Shown: positions 16,257 through 25,199 of the stretch, piece after piece
Position numbering within the stretch: the stretch's first letter is position 1
Layout of the letters: every line of letters starts with the position of its first letter
Assembly: GCF_048820935.1 (NCBI RefSeq)
Contig: NZ_JBMERD010000002.1
Coordinates: 1 to 64,000 of the forward strand
Reading direction: 5' to 3'
Length of the DNA stretch: 64,000 bases
DNA from: Algicoccus sp048820935
GTDB taxonomy: Bacteria; Pseudomonadota; Gammaproteobacteria; Burkholderiales; Burkholderiaceae_B
Translations under genes and position numbers: made by a program
Notes under the pieces: generated by a model
Seen by the model: the letters and a program-made list of their open reading frames with translations, nothing else
Databases searched by the model: none
Told to the model about the DNA's origin: nothing

Positions 16257-17065
16257 GTCAGCAAACGAGCCTTCCGAAGTACGAGATCTATGCCATTCGT
16301 TATGCGCATTTAGAGAAACGGACCCGCAAAGATAATTTTATTTCGACCGATGCACATGATGGTGCCATGCCCATGGATTTTTTTGTGTGGCTGATTCGTA
16401 GTCCAGAACGCACAGTGCTGGTCGACACTGGGTTTGGTGAACGTGCCGCTAAGGAAAGGCAGCGTCAACTGATTAAGTGCCCGATTGCGTCCTTGGAAGT
16501 GCTCGATATCACCCCTGAGTCTATTCAGGATGTGATCATTACGCATCTGCATTATGACCACGCGGGTAACCTCGATAAGCTCCCGAATGCACGATTCCAT
16601 ATCCAAGAGGCTGAGGTTCATTACGCTTGCGGACATCACATGTGTCATGGCGTTTTTAGGCATGCGTACGATGTTGAGGATGTGGTGACGTTGGTGCGCA
16701 ACGTGTATGCAGACCGGGTGGTTTTTCATGAGGGCGATACAGCTTTAATGCCTGGGATTGAATTGGCACTCATTGGGGGTCATACGAAGGGTCTGCAGTC
16801 TGTGCGTGTTCACACTGCACGCGGTTGGGTGGTTCTGGCGTCAGACGCCAGTCATTATTACGACAATATGCACAACATTTCACCTTTTCCCATCGTGTAT
16901 CACGTGGGTGACATGGTGGATGGCTATGCCAAATTACAGCGATTAGCGGACTCGCCAGACCATATCGTGCCGGGTCATGATCCCTTGGTGCTTAGGCAGT
17001 ACCCACGCTACGATGCTAAGCAAATTGATATTGTGAAACTGCACGAGCCACCTTCTCTGGTCTGA
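16253..17065 (+). CDS. Metallo-beta-lactamase-fold hydrolase, AHL-lactonase-like
   Basis: Metal-dependent hydrolase of 270 residues. The metal ligands are all visible: HLHYDHAGN (HxHxDH, about 99-107), the second-shell H in IGGHTKG, D in LASDASHYY, and H in PGHDP near the end. This arrangement is that of the AiiA/AttM N-acyl-homoserine lactonase family, which opens lactone rings. Because it is coupled to a GntR regulator and lies opposite a carboxymuconolactone decarboxylase-like gene, it more probably hydrolyses a catabolic lactone than a quorum signal. That is inference. Confidence 0.85.
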   Translation: MSQQTSLPKYEIYAIRYAHLEKRTRKDNFISTDAHDGAMPMDFFVWLIRSPERTVLVDTGFGERAAKERQRQLIKCPIASLEVLDITPESIQDVIITHLHYDHAGNLDKLPNARFHIQEAEVHYACGHHMCHGVFRHAYDVEDVVTLVRNVYADRVVFHEGDTALMPGIELALIGGHTKGLQSVRVHTARGWVVLASDASHYYDNMHNISPFPIVYHVGDMVDGYAKLQRLADSPDHIVPGHDPLVLRQYPRYDAKQIDIVKLHEPPSLV

Positions 17066-17103
17066 ACAAGTTACAATGTTGCGTTGAATTATTGACGTTT
17101 GTC

Positions 17104-17228
17104 CGGTTGAGGAGCGTTGCGACGGTGATTTGCACAGTTTGTGCACAATGCCGCCAGGCTCAGCCGGATGGTCTTAGACAGTCAGCGGTCTCGCTGATTC
17201 TTTTCCTGAGATAAACGGCGCTCACCCA
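17104..17228 (+). ncRNA. S-adenosylhomocysteine (SAH) riboswitch
   Basis: Upstream of ahcY the conserved SAH-riboswitch elements appear in order: GAGGAGCGTTGCGAC (17109-17123), a hairpin TGCACA/TGTGCA (17131-17145), CCAGGCTC (17154-17161) and AACGGCGCTCACC (17214-17226). GAGCG at the 5' side pairs with CGCTC at 17219-17223 to close the main helix. In this class, SAH binding turns on expression of SAH-recycling genes. The location directly before ahcY agrees. Confidence 0.92.
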
Positions 17229-17301
17229 ATCCGGACCGATTGCGATTGTGGTGTTCTAGCGCCTGTAGCGTTGTCGGTCAGAATGCATGGAGCTTTGTGA
17301 C

Positions 17302-18717
17302 ATGAACGCTGTGAATGAAACAGTTCAAGATTTTGTAGTTGCTGATCTCAGTCTAGCTGACTGGGGTCGTCGTGAAATTGCGATTGCCGAAACAGAAATG
17401 CCCGGTCTGATGGCCGTGCGCGAAGAGTTCGCAAAAACGCAGCCGCTGAAAGGCGCCCGTATTGCAGGTAGCCTGCACATGACCATTCAAACAGCGGTGC
17501 TGATTGAAACCTTGGAAGCCCTCGGTGCAGAAGTGCGCTGGGTGTCTTGCAACATCTTCTCTACCCAAGATCACGCCGCTGCAGCGATTGCGGCAGGTGG
17601 TACCCCTGTGTTTGCTAAAAAAGGCGAAACACTGGAAGAGTACTGGGATTACACACATCGCCTGTTTGAATGGCCTAACGGACAGTACGCCAACATGATC
17701 TTGGATGATGGCGGCGATGCCACTTTGCTGTTGCACTTGGGTGCCAAAGCAGAAAAAGATCTTTCCGTTTTAGATAACCCTGGTTCTGAAGAAGAAACCT
17801 ATCTGTTTGCTGCCATCCGCGCGCAACTGGCTAAAGATCCTGCTTGGTATTCCGTGCGTCTGGCCCAGATCAAAGGTGTGACCGAAGAAACCACAACCGG
17901 TGTGAATCGTCTCTATCAGATGTCACGTCGTGGTGAACTGGCGTTTGCCGCGATCAACGTGAACGATGCGGTCACCAAGTCTAAGTTTGACAACCTCTAC
18001 GGTTGCCGTGAGTCACTGGTTGATGGCATCAAGCGTGCCACAGACGTGATGGTCGCCGGTAAGATCGCAGTCGTTTGCGGTTACGGTGACGTGGGTAAAG
18101 GCTCTGCACAGGCGCTCGCCGCTTTGCGTGCACAAGTCTGGGTGACCGAAATTGACCCAATTTGCGCCCTGCAAGCTGCGATGGAAGGCTACAAAGTCGT
18201 GACGATGGAAGAGGCTTGCGACAAAGCAGACATCTTCGTGACAGCAACAGGTAACTACCATGTCATCACGCACGATCACATGAAGCGCATGAAAGATCAG
18301 GCTATCGTGTGCAACATTGGTCACTTTGACAACGAGATTGACGTGGCTAGCCTTGAGCAGTACAAGTGGGAAGAGATCAAACCACAGGTCGATCACATCG
18401 AATTCCCTGATGGCAAGCGCATTATCTTGCTGGCCCAAGGTCGTTTGGTGAACTTGGGTTGCGCCACAGGCCACCCTTCGTTTGTGATGTCATCCTCCTT
18501 TACCAACCAGACCATTGCGCAAATCGAACTCTTTACACGCAATGATGTGTACAAAGCGGGTGAAGTGTACGTGTTGCCCAAGCATCTGGATGAGAAAGTG
18601 GCGCGTCTGCACCTCAAGAAAATTGGTGTGGATCTGACGCAACTGACGCCAGAGCAAGCAGACTATATCGGTGTGGCACAAGACGGTCCTTACAAACCGA
18701 ACCACTACCGCTATTGA
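17302..18717 (+). CDS. ahcY: Adenosylhomocysteinase
   Basis: Enzyme of 471 residues that splits S-adenosylhomocysteine to homocysteine and adenosine. Characteristic parts are GARIAGSLHMTIQTAVLIE split around residue 55, NLYGCRESLVDGIKRATDVM, the NAD site CGYGDVGKGSAQAL, and the invariant C-terminus KPNHYRY. Length is normal for proteobacterial forms with the extra insertion. The ATG at 17302 sits nine bases after GGAG; a second in-frame ATG at 17287 lacks such spacing. It is controlled by the SAH riboswitch immediately upstream and is followed by the holin-like gene and metF. Confidence 0.98.
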   Translation: MNAVNETVQDFVVADLSLADWGRREIAIAETEMPGLMAVREEFAKTQPLKGARIAGSLHMTIQTAVLIETLEALGAEVRWVSCNIFSTQDHAAAAIAAGGTPVFAKKGETLEEYWDYTHRLFEWPNGQYANMILDDGGDATLLLHLGAKAEKDLSVLDNPGSEEETYLFAAIRAQLAKDPAWYSVRLAQIKGVTEETTTGVNRLYQMSRRGELAFAAINVNDAVTKSKFDNLYGCRESLVDGIKRATDVMVAGKIAVVCGYGDVGKGSAQALAALRAQVWVTEIDPICALQAAMEGYKVVTMEEACDKADIFVTATGNYHVITHDHMKRMKDQAIVCNIGHFDNEIDVASLEQYKWEEIKPQVDHIEFPDGKRIILLAQGRLVNLGCATGHPSFVMSSSFTNQTIAQIELFTRNDVYKAGEVYVLPKHLDEKVARLHLKKIGVDLTQLTPEQADYIGVAQDGPYKPNHYRY

Positions 18718-18802
18718 TCGACCGACCGCTGATCGTGTAGACGTGGATTGTCTCAGTCGAGGCAGTCCATGCACGCTTACTCAACCGTAAACGGAGGCTG
18801 AT

Positions 18803-19141
18803 ATGTTGATTGTGCTTTGGATGGTAAATGCTGTCTCTTTGTTGATCGTTGGCTATCTGTTGCCTGGAATTACCTTGACAGGGTTTTGGGCGGCGATGCT
18901 TGCAGCACTTGTCTTAGGCTTGCTGAATGCACTGATTAAACCCATTCTGATTCTCTTGACATTGCCGATTACGGTGGTGACGATGGGATTGTTTTTGTTG
19001 GTGGTTAATGCGTTGGTGTTCTGGTTGGCAGGCTCCATCCTCAAGGGGTTTGAGGTCAATGGATTCTGGTGGGCGTTGATCGGTGCCATTGTCTATAGTG
19101 TGCTTTCCACACTATTCTCATCGTTGTTGTATCAGGCATGA
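18803..19141 (+). CDS. Phage-holin-4-like small membrane protein
   Basis: Integral membrane protein of 112 residues, almost wholly hydrophobic with four predicted helices; conserved parts are GLLNALIKPILILLTLPIT and the glycine-rich C-terminal helix. It belongs to the PF04020-type family named for weak similarity to phage holins, but no phage genes are nearby. The gene sits between ahcY and metF and overlaps metF by four bases (ATGA), an arrangement seen in other Burkholderiales. Function is unknown; AGG sequence GGAGG lies before the ATG. Confidence 0.85.
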   Translation: MLIVLWMVNAVSLLIVGYLLPGITLTGFWAAMLAALVLGLLNALIKPILILLTLPITVVTMGLFLLVVNALVFWLAGSILKGFEVNGFWWALIGAIVYSVLSTLFSSLLYQA

Positions 19142-19986
19142 CTATTTTAAATGGACAGGCAATTAGCCTGGAGTTTTTTCCGCCGCGCGATGAAGCTGGG
19201 CGTAAGCGACTCGTGGAGACGGCAAACACCCTTAAATCACTGAATCCGGGTTACGTCAGTGTCACGTTTGGCGCTGGTGGCACGACTCGTGACGGTACCT
19301 TAGAAACCGTTGAAATCCTCAGTGGTGAAGGGTTTGATACTGCACCACACTTATCCTGTATCGGCTCCTCACCCGACGATTTGCGTCGTTTGCTGGATCG
19401 CTACCGTGATATGGGTGTACGCCGTATTGTGGCCTTGCGCGGGGATATGCCATCTGGGATGGGCATGATGGGCAGTCAGGATACCTTGCGTTACGCCGTC
19501 GATCTGGTGAGATTGATTCGTGAGCATAGTGGTGACTGGTTTCACATCGAAGTCGCTGCGTATCCAGAAATGCATCCTCAAGCCTCTGGCCCACAAAAAG
19601 ATTTAAAGCATTTTGTGGACAAGGTGAACGCGGGTGCAGATGGCGCGATTACGCAGTATTTCTTTAATGCCGATGCGTATTTTGATTTTGTCGATCGCGC
19701 ACAAATGAAAGGGGTCACAATCCCAATCATTCCGGGCATTATGCCGATCACGAATTACGCACAATTGATTCGCTTTTCGGAAATGTGTGGTGCCGAAGTG
19801 CCTCGCTGGATCCGTTTGCGTTTAGCCGAAATGGGTGATGATCGTGAATCGATCCGAGCCTTTGGCGTGGATGTAGTGACTGAGTTGTGTCAGACACTGC
19901 TCGAAAATCAGGTTCCAGGCCTACATTTCTATACGCTTAATAATGCGCAAGCAACGCAAGCAATTTGGCAGGCATTGACGACTTAA
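19138..19986 (+). CDS. metF: 5,10-methylenetetrahydrofolate reductase
   Basis: FAD enzyme of 282 residues that reduces methylenetetrahydrofolate to methyltetrahydrofolate for methionine synthesis. Family features are ISLEFFPPRD at the N-terminus, SVTFGAGGTTRDGT, ALRGDMP (flavin/substrate region), and YPEMHPQA. It closes the methyl cycle with ahcY upstream. It overlaps the holin-like gene, so it probably shares the riboswitch-controlled transcript. Two hairpins follow. Confidence 0.97.
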   Translation: MTILNGQAISLEFFPPRDEAGRKRLVETANTLKSLNPGYVSVTFGAGGTTRDGTLETVEILSGEGFDTAPHLSCIGSSPDDLRRLLDRYRDMGVRRIVALRGDMPSGMGMMGSQDTLRYAVDLVRLIREHSGDWFHIEVAAYPEMHPQASGPQKDLKHFVDKVNAGADGAITQYFFNADAYFDFVDRAQMKGVTIPIIPGIMPITNYAQLIRFSEMCGAEVPRWIRLRLAEMGDDRESIRAFGVDVVTELCQTLLENQVPGLHFYTLNNAQATQAIWQALTT

Positions 19987-19997
19987 GCGTTCGAGTC

Positions 19998-20060
19998 GGT
20001 TTCCCTGACGTCATGACGACAGGGAAACCTTTGAGTGCGCTGTTTTCTTTTTAGGCGCAC
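19998..20060 (+). terminator. Two consecutive stem-loops after metF
   Basis: The first is GGTTTCCCTG/CAGGGAAACC (19998-20029) with an inner CGTC/GACG; the second is GTGCGC/GCGCAC (20035-20060) followed by TGCTTTTTC. They end the metF transcript and, lying between convergent genes, may also stop ygfA transcription from the other side. Confidence 0.75.
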
Positions 20061-20075
20061 TGCTTTTTCTTATTT

Positions 20076-20708
20076 TTAATGATTCAGAAACTCAGGCGGG
20101 TGACTGACCCAGCCATCCGGTGTCAGAATGGCGTCGAGTCTGAAGTCATGAGGTTGCGCCTGATACTCGGGCTCCAGCGCTTCAATGGCTCCTTCTCGCC
20201 AAGCAATCCCGATGGTGATGGGGTGATGTCCCGCTTGACGTAAATCCGCCAAGGTCCGATCATAAAAACCTTTACCATAGCCAATGCGATCGCCCTGTGC
20301 GGTAAATCCCAACGTGGGAACTAACACGACATCTGGAATGAGTGGGTTGCGTGCAGGTGGTTCCATGACGCCAAACTGACCTTGAAACAGTTCGGTCTCG
20401 ACATCCCATTGATGAAATGCAAGTGGCTGTGCAATACCGAGCATAACGGGCAGTGTCACTGTGACCTCATTTAGATCCCATTGACGCATGAGTGGACGCA
20501 AATCGGGTTCATTAGCTAGTGGCCAGTAAGCTGCGACAATATTTGGAATAGCTTGCCCTGAATCACGTGCCGCATCTTGTGTATTGGCGAGCCAGGTAAA
20601 AAGTCGGGCGCGCAGCAATAAGCCTTCCCGTTCTTGTTGTTCGGGTGAAATCTGATTTCTAAGGTCTTTTAGGCGATTTCTGAGTAGCACTGAGGTATTC
20701 TGTTTCAT
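20076..20708 (-). CDS. ygfA: 5-formyltetrahydrofolate cyclo-ligase
   Basis: Enzyme of 210 residues that converts 5-formyltetrahydrofolate to methenyltetrahydrofolate with ATP. The signature region is VLVPTLGFTAQGDRIGYGKGFYDRTL (read as two parts: the product-binding loop and the ATP-binding GYGKGFYDR). The N-terminus RNRLKDLRNQISPEQQ is typical. An upstream ATG at 20744 is in frame; neither start has a clear ribosome-binding site, and 20708 (MKQNTS) gives the usual length. It faces metF and lies next to slt. No 6S RNA gene, a common neighbour in gammaproteobacteria, is present. Confidence 0.9.
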   Translation of the reverse strand: MKQNTSVLLRNRLKDLRNQISPEQQEREGLLLRARLFTWLANTQDAARDSGQAIPNIVAAYWPLANEPDLRPLMRQWDLNEVTVTLPVMLGIAQPLAFHQWDVETELFQGQFGVMEPPARNPLIPDVVLVPTLGFTAQGDRIGYGKGFYDRTLADLRQAGHHPITIGIAWREGAIEALEPEYQAQPHDFRLDAILTPDGWVSHPPEFLNH

Positions 20709-20826
20709 AGTGAAAAACGAGTGGCTGGTGAAATAATCTGGCATTCAACTATTCTGTTTACCACGATCTGTGGTTGAAAAGTGTTCCAGCGATGTGTGTA
20801 AAACAGTATTCAGGGGGAAGTTCCGC

Positions 20827-22806
20827 ATGATAAAACGATTGGATAGCGCAAAGTGGCTTAAGACACTGGCTGTAGTGGGTTCCGTGTTCTCGCTCAATGC
20901 AGTGTCATTGGCCGTGGCGCAACCGGCTGATAGCTTTCAATATTCCGTCGAAACCCCGAGCGCACAAGCAGTGGCGAAGGCACGCGATGCGGTGACGGCT
21001 GGCAAATGGGATCAATTGCCCGTGCTGGTCGAGCAAGCACAAGGCGATACTTTAAAGATTTATGTTGATTTCTGGAACACACTCGGCGCATTAAAGAGGG
21101 CGCAATCAGTCCAGACGTTTACCGCAGGCGATGCCTTTCTCGACAAATATCCCGGCACTTATATGGCGGATCGTTTGCGCGCCGAATGGGTTCTGAGAGC
21201 CGTCGAACTTGGCGAGTTCGGTAAGGTTGATGAAATCGGAGAATTTATCTGGTTGAACCCACAAGTCCGGTGCTCGAAGCTTTTGGCGCAGCACATGACC
21301 AAGGGGGGGGTGGATCCACAAGTTGCGCGTGATACGTTTTCAGCGGGCAATGCTTGCTGGTCGATGGTGAATCGTCTGGCAGGTGACCGAGTACTCAGTC
21401 ACGAGACATTGAGTGCGATGTTGTTGGATTTGCTGGAAGTAAATCATCTGCGCTCGGCTGAACGTCTGGCACCGCTGGTATTTAAAGGTAAAGACTTAAC
21501 CGAATACCGTGCGCTCATCAAAAAGCCGCAACAATGGTTAAAGACACAAACAGCCTCGCAGTTTAAGGGTGATCAGGGCTTGCTGGTGGCCATTGCGCTA
21601 AGTCGAGTGGCCCGAGATGAGCCTTCTGACGTTGTCGCATCCTTAGAGTCCCATTGGGATAAGCGTCTGCCGCCTGACATGGCAGGTTGGGTGCGAGGGC
21701 AGGTTGCGCAACGCAGTGCACTCAACCTCAATATGGATGTGGCCAATCGCTTGTACAAAGAAGCGGGTGATGTGGCTTTGACGAATACCGGTCATGAGTG
21801 GCGCGTGCGCTCTGCTTTGCGCCAACCGACGATCGACTGGGTTTGGGTCCAAGAAGCCATTGAAAAAATGCCTGTGGCATTGCAGCTCGATAGTGCATGG
21901 CTCTATTGGAAAGCTCGTGCACTGCAAGCGCAGAATCATCCAGAAGCGGCTGAATCACTCTATCAGGCTTTGTCGAATCGACTGGATTTTTATGGGCAGC
22001 TAGCGACTGAAGAACTTGGGCACAAAATTGTGGTGCCTAAAACACCGGACCCGGTTACATCTGCGGAATTGCAGAAAGCCCGGGACAATCCGCATCTGCA
22101 GCAAGCTGTGGCGTTATTCCGTCAAGGTTGGCGCCCTGAAGCGGTGCCGCAATGGAATTTCTCATTGCGCGGCATGACGGATCGTGAATTGTTGGCGGCG
22201 GCAGAGTTTGCGCGTGAGCAACAGTTGTTCGACCGTGTCGTGAATACGTCAGAGCGCACTAAAGACAGTATTGATTTTTCTCAGCGTTTCATTGCACCAT
22301 TTGCTGGCCAAGTGGGTGCACGCGCCAGTGCGATTGGCTTGGATCCAGCTTGGGTGTATGGCTTAATTCGACAAGAGTCGCGTTTTATCATGGATGCTAA
22401 ATCGGTTGCAGGCGCCTCTGGTCTGATGCAGTTGATGCCAGCGACAGCCCGTTATGTGGCTAAAAAAATCGGCATGAAAGACTTTCACCCCAGCCGGGTC
22501 AACGAATTTGATGTCAACACAGAATTAGGGACACAGTACTTGCTGATGGTGTTAAACGACCTAGATGGCTCTCAGGTGTTGGCCAGTGCAGGTTATAACG
22601 CGGGACCTGGTCGCCCGAGAAACTGGCGCTCTAATTTGGCGCAGCCGATTGAAGGTGCGATTTTTGCAGAAACGATTCCGTTTAGCGAGACCCGTGACTA
22701 TGTCAAAAACGTCTTGTCCAATGCGACCTATTACGGTGCCGTGTTTACGGGTGAGCCTCAATCGCTGAAAGAGCGTTTAGGTGAAATCTCTCGCAAGAGT
22801 CGTTGA
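20827..22806 (+). CDS. slt: Soluble lytic murein transglycosylase
   Basis: Periplasmic cell-wall enzyme of 659 residues that cleaves the MurNAc-GlcNAc bond to form anhydro products. A signal peptide (about 1-31, ending AVA) is followed by a long helical superhelix (about 60-470) and a C-terminal goose-lysozyme-like SLT domain. The catalytic glutamate is in GLIRQESRF, followed by GASGLMQLMPATA and AGYNAGPGR. The ATG at 20827 follows GGGGAA; the frame is open 19 codons more upstream. Its stop overlaps the cca start by one base. Confidence 0.93.
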   Translation: MIKRLDSAKWLKTLAVVGSVFSLNAVSLAVAQPADSFQYSVETPSAQAVAKARDAVTAGKWDQLPVLVEQAQGDTLKIYVDFWNTLGALKRAQSVQTFTAGDAFLDKYPGTYMADRLRAEWVLRAVELGEFGKVDEIGEFIWLNPQVRCSKLLAQHMTKGGVDPQVARDTFSAGNACWSMVNRLAGDRVLSHETLSAMLLDLLEVNHLRSAERLAPLVFKGKDLTEYRALIKKPQQWLKTQTASQFKGDQGLLVAIALSRVARDEPSDVVASLESHWDKRLPPDMAGWVRGQVAQRSALNLNMDVANRLYKEAGDVALTNTGHEWRVRSALRQPTIDWVWVQEAIEKMPVALQLDSAWLYWKARALQAQNHPEAAESLYQALSNRLDFYGQLATEELGHKIVVPKTPDPVTSAELQKARDNPHLQQAVALFRQGWRPEAVPQWNFSLRGMTDRELLAAAEFAREQQLFDRVVNTSERTKDSIDFSQRFIAPFAGQVGARASAIGLDPAWVYGLIRQESRFIMDAKSVAGASGLMQLMPATARYVAKKIGMKDFHPSRVNEFDVNTELGTQYLLMVLNDLDGSQVLASAGYNAGPGRPRNWRSNLAQPIEGAIFAETIPFSETRDYVKNVLSNATYYGAVFTGEPQSLKERLGEISRKSR

Positions 22807-23975
22807 TGAAGGCAATCATCGACATCAAGCCCGATCCACGGCTAGACGGACTGGATGTCTATGTCGTGGGTGGGGCGGTGCGCGATGCCTTGCTTGGATT
22901 GCCTTGTGGTGACCGAGACTGGGTTGTGGTTGGCAGTACACCTGAAGCGCTACAAGCCCGCGGGTTTGTGGCTGTGGGAGCGGATTTCCCGGTGTTTTTA
23001 CATCCACAGACCAAAGAAGAATTTGCCCTGGCTCGCACTGAACGTAAGTCTGGCCGGGGCTATAAAGGTTTTACGTTTTATGCGGGAACAGACGTCACGC
23101 TTGAGCAAGATTTGGCGCGTCGCGATCTGACCATCAATGCGATGGCGCAATCACCCGATGGGGTGGTGGTAGATCCTTATGGCGGACAACAAGATTTACA
23201 GCAATCGGTCTTGCGTCATGTGGGAGTTGCTTTTGGTGAAGATCCTGTTCGTATCTTAAGACTTGCGCGGTTTACCGCTCGGTTTACTCAATTTAATGTG
23301 GCACCCGAAACGATGGCGCTATGCCGCCAAATGGTTGAGCAAGGCGAAGTCGACCATTTAGTCCCTGAACGGGTATGGCAAGAAATTGTCCGTGGATTAC
23401 GCGCTGAGAAACCTGCCAGAATGTTTGAGGTTTTAAGGGCATGTGGGGCGCTGCCAGTCATCATGCCAAGTCTTGTTTACGATGAAGAACTCGGTGCTCA
23501 GCTTGATGAAGTCAGGCGAATATTGTCGCCAGATTTGCCGGCCATTTATGCATTGCTGTTACACAGAACGTCGGATCGGGATGCGCTTTCTCGACGCATT
23601 CGCGCAACGACTGAGTGTGCACAATGGGCTCGGTTGTTGCCACAAATCTTGACTGAAATGGCACAAACGCATCTGGCCTATCCATGTGATGAACAAACGG
23701 TTCATCAACTGCTCTCATTGATTGAAAAAGCCGATGGGTTTAGACGTGTCGATCGTTTTTTAGACTTGATTAGTTTGGCAGCTTGGCTGCGTGGTCAAGC
23801 TGCTCAACCTTGGATTAGTGCATTAGAGGCCGCGCGTGAAGTCGATGCGGGTGCGATTGCGTCTGGATTACAAGGTCAGGGTGGACCAGCCATTGCGCAA
23901 GCCGTGCGACAAGCACGCTTAGCTGCGATCTCACAGCAAATGTCGTCGATCCCCGCGCACGAATCCAATCAGTAA
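22806..23975 (+). CDS. cca: CCA-adding tRNA nucleotidyltransferase
   Basis: Class II enzyme of 389 residues that builds or repairs the tRNA 3' CCA end. Visible are YVVGGAVRDALLGLP, the two metal-binding carboxylates in GDRDWVVVG, and the RRDLTINAMA and EDPVRILRLARF motifs of the neck and nucleotide-binding region. There is no C-terminal HD phosphatase domain, so this is the shorter form. The ATG overlaps the slt stop. Its last 45 bases overlap the 3' end of the midA-like gene on the other strand. Confidence 0.95.
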   Translation: MKAIIDIKPDPRLDGLDVYVVGGAVRDALLGLPCGDRDWVVVGSTPEALQARGFVAVGADFPVFLHPQTKEEFALARTERKSGRGYKGFTFYAGTDVTLEQDLARRDLTINAMAQSPDGVVVDPYGGQQDLQQSVLRHVGVAFGEDPVRILRLARFTARFTQFNVAPETMALCRQMVEQGEVDHLVPERVWQEIVRGLRAEKPARMFEVLRACGALPVIMPSLVYDEELGAQLDEVRRILSPDLPAIYALLLHRTSDRDALSRRIRATTECAQWARLLPQILTEMAQTHLAYPCDEQTVHQLLSLIEKADGFRRVDRFLDLISLAAWLRGQAAQPWISALEAAREVDAGAIASGLQGQGGPAIAQAVRQARLAAISQQMSSIPAHESNQ

Positions 23976-25199
23976 GGGATCAATGTCGCGACCAAGGGCG
24001 AGCACTTTAAACAACTCACCCATTTCCGCTTCAGAAATTAACATTTCGACCTTACGCATCTGAGCTGGATTTTGATTGATCTCACCGCGCAGCAACAAGT
24101 CGGTTAAACCTGCGTTGAGTAAAAAACGTGCCTGACTGGTGAATCCTAAAACATCCAGACCCGACTCAAAAGCAGCATCAGCCATGGCTGTAAAGTCGAC
24201 GTGTGCAGTCAGATCTTGTAAGCCTGGCGCAAAAAAGGGATCGCTATGAGCTCGATGTTGAATGTGGCACATGAGCGTGCCTTGTGCGCGTTGTGGGTGG
24301 TAATACTCGCTTTGTGTAAACCCATAGTCGATCAGCAAGATCAAACCTTTGTGAAGGTGTGATGCGAGTGTGCGGATCCACGCTTGGGCTTGAGGACAAA
24401 CCTCGGTGACATAGCCTGGTAATGGCGGCATACAACTGGCCAGTTGCTCAGCCAATGCTTGTGGTGCGGGTCGATCTGACCAAATGAATTGCTGTCCATC
24501 CCAATCAACGCCACGTTGAAACACCGTTTCATCGTCAGCCCAGCCTAGAAGATGAACAGGCATGGCGTCAAGCACTTCATTTGCGACAACAACTCCCTCA
24601 AACTGTTCTGGAATCGTGTCGAGCCAATGGGCGGTGTAACCATGTTTTTGAAAGGTTTCAGCTTGCTGTGCTTTGAGATCATCCGATACTTCGATGAGCT
24701 CATACTGCACGTCGTGTAAACCCAGATGCGCGAGCTCATCCAAAATGTCGCAAGCAAGTTGCCCCGTTCCAGGCCCAAACTCAATGATGCGTTTGAGACC
24801 TTCGTTGCGCATCACTTGGAATATCTGTTGGGCCAGGGTTTGACCGAAGGTGGCAGAGAGTTCGGGTGCTGTTACAAAGTCGGCATCCGGAACCGCCTGG
24901 CCATGCGTTGAGCGTCTGGCCAGTTTACGTAATCCTGCCGTGTAGTAGCCCAGCCCGGGTGCATAAAGCACTTCATGCATCCAGTCATGAAATGGGAGCC
25001 AGCCACCTGCCTGCGCGATTGCTTGCGACAGATGGCGGGTGACTGCCTGACTATGCGCGAGCGCTGCTTCGCTGATGCGTACGCTGTCCTGGGCGTGATT
25101 TGCCTGCGGATGCGGCTGAGCGGCGTGCGCCTGATGGGGCGCCTGCTCGTGAGCCTGCGGTGGCTGATTTGTGTGATTTACGGGCTGGTCGTTTTGCAT
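23931..25199 (-). CDS. MidA/NDUFAF7-family SAM-dependent methyltransferase
   Basis: Protein of 422 residues related to NDUFAF7, an arginine methyltransferase needed for complex I assembly in mitochondria; the bacterial role is less clear. The conserved core begins GGWLPFHDWMHEVLYAPGLGYY (in two parts near residue 80) and has the SAM-binding IIEFGPGTGQLACDIL and GVVVANEVLDAMPVHL. Before it lies a tail of about 60 residues rich in His, Gln and Pro. The first usable start, the ATG at 25199, lies within the rhlE coding region, giving a 149-base overlap in another frame; no alternative start exists before the conserved core. The 3' end overlaps cca by 45 bases. Confidence 0.85.
   Translation of the reverse strand: MQNDQPVNHTNQPPQAHEQAPHQAHAAQPHPQANHAQDSVRISEAALAHSQAVTRHLSQAIAQAGGWLPFHDWMHEVLYAPGLGYYTAGLRKLARRSTHGQAVPDADFVTAPELSATFGQTLAQQIFQVMRNEGLKRIIEFGPGTGQLACDILDELAHLGLHDVQYELIEVSDDLKAQQAETFQKHGYTAHWLDTIPEQFEGVVVANEVLDAMPVHLLGWADDETVFQRGVDWDGQQFIWSDRPAPQALAEQLASCMPPLPGYVTEVCPQAQAWIRTLASHLHKGLILLIDYGFTQSEYYHPQRAQGTLMCHIQHRAHSDPFFAPGLQDLTAHVDFTAMADAAFESGLDVLGFTSQARFLLNAGLTDLLLRGEINQNPAQMRKVEMLISEAEMGELFKVLALGRDIDPLLIGFVRGDRRHLL

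Noticed and set aside
18803..19141. Prophage remnant, because of the holin-like protein
   Set aside because: No phage gene lies nearby; the gene overlaps metF and its family is a common bacterial membrane family.
20709..20826. 6S RNA gene next to ygfA
   Set aside because: In gammaproteobacteria ssrS is often found beside ygfA, but the spacer here is only about 120 bases and shows no 6S-like fold.
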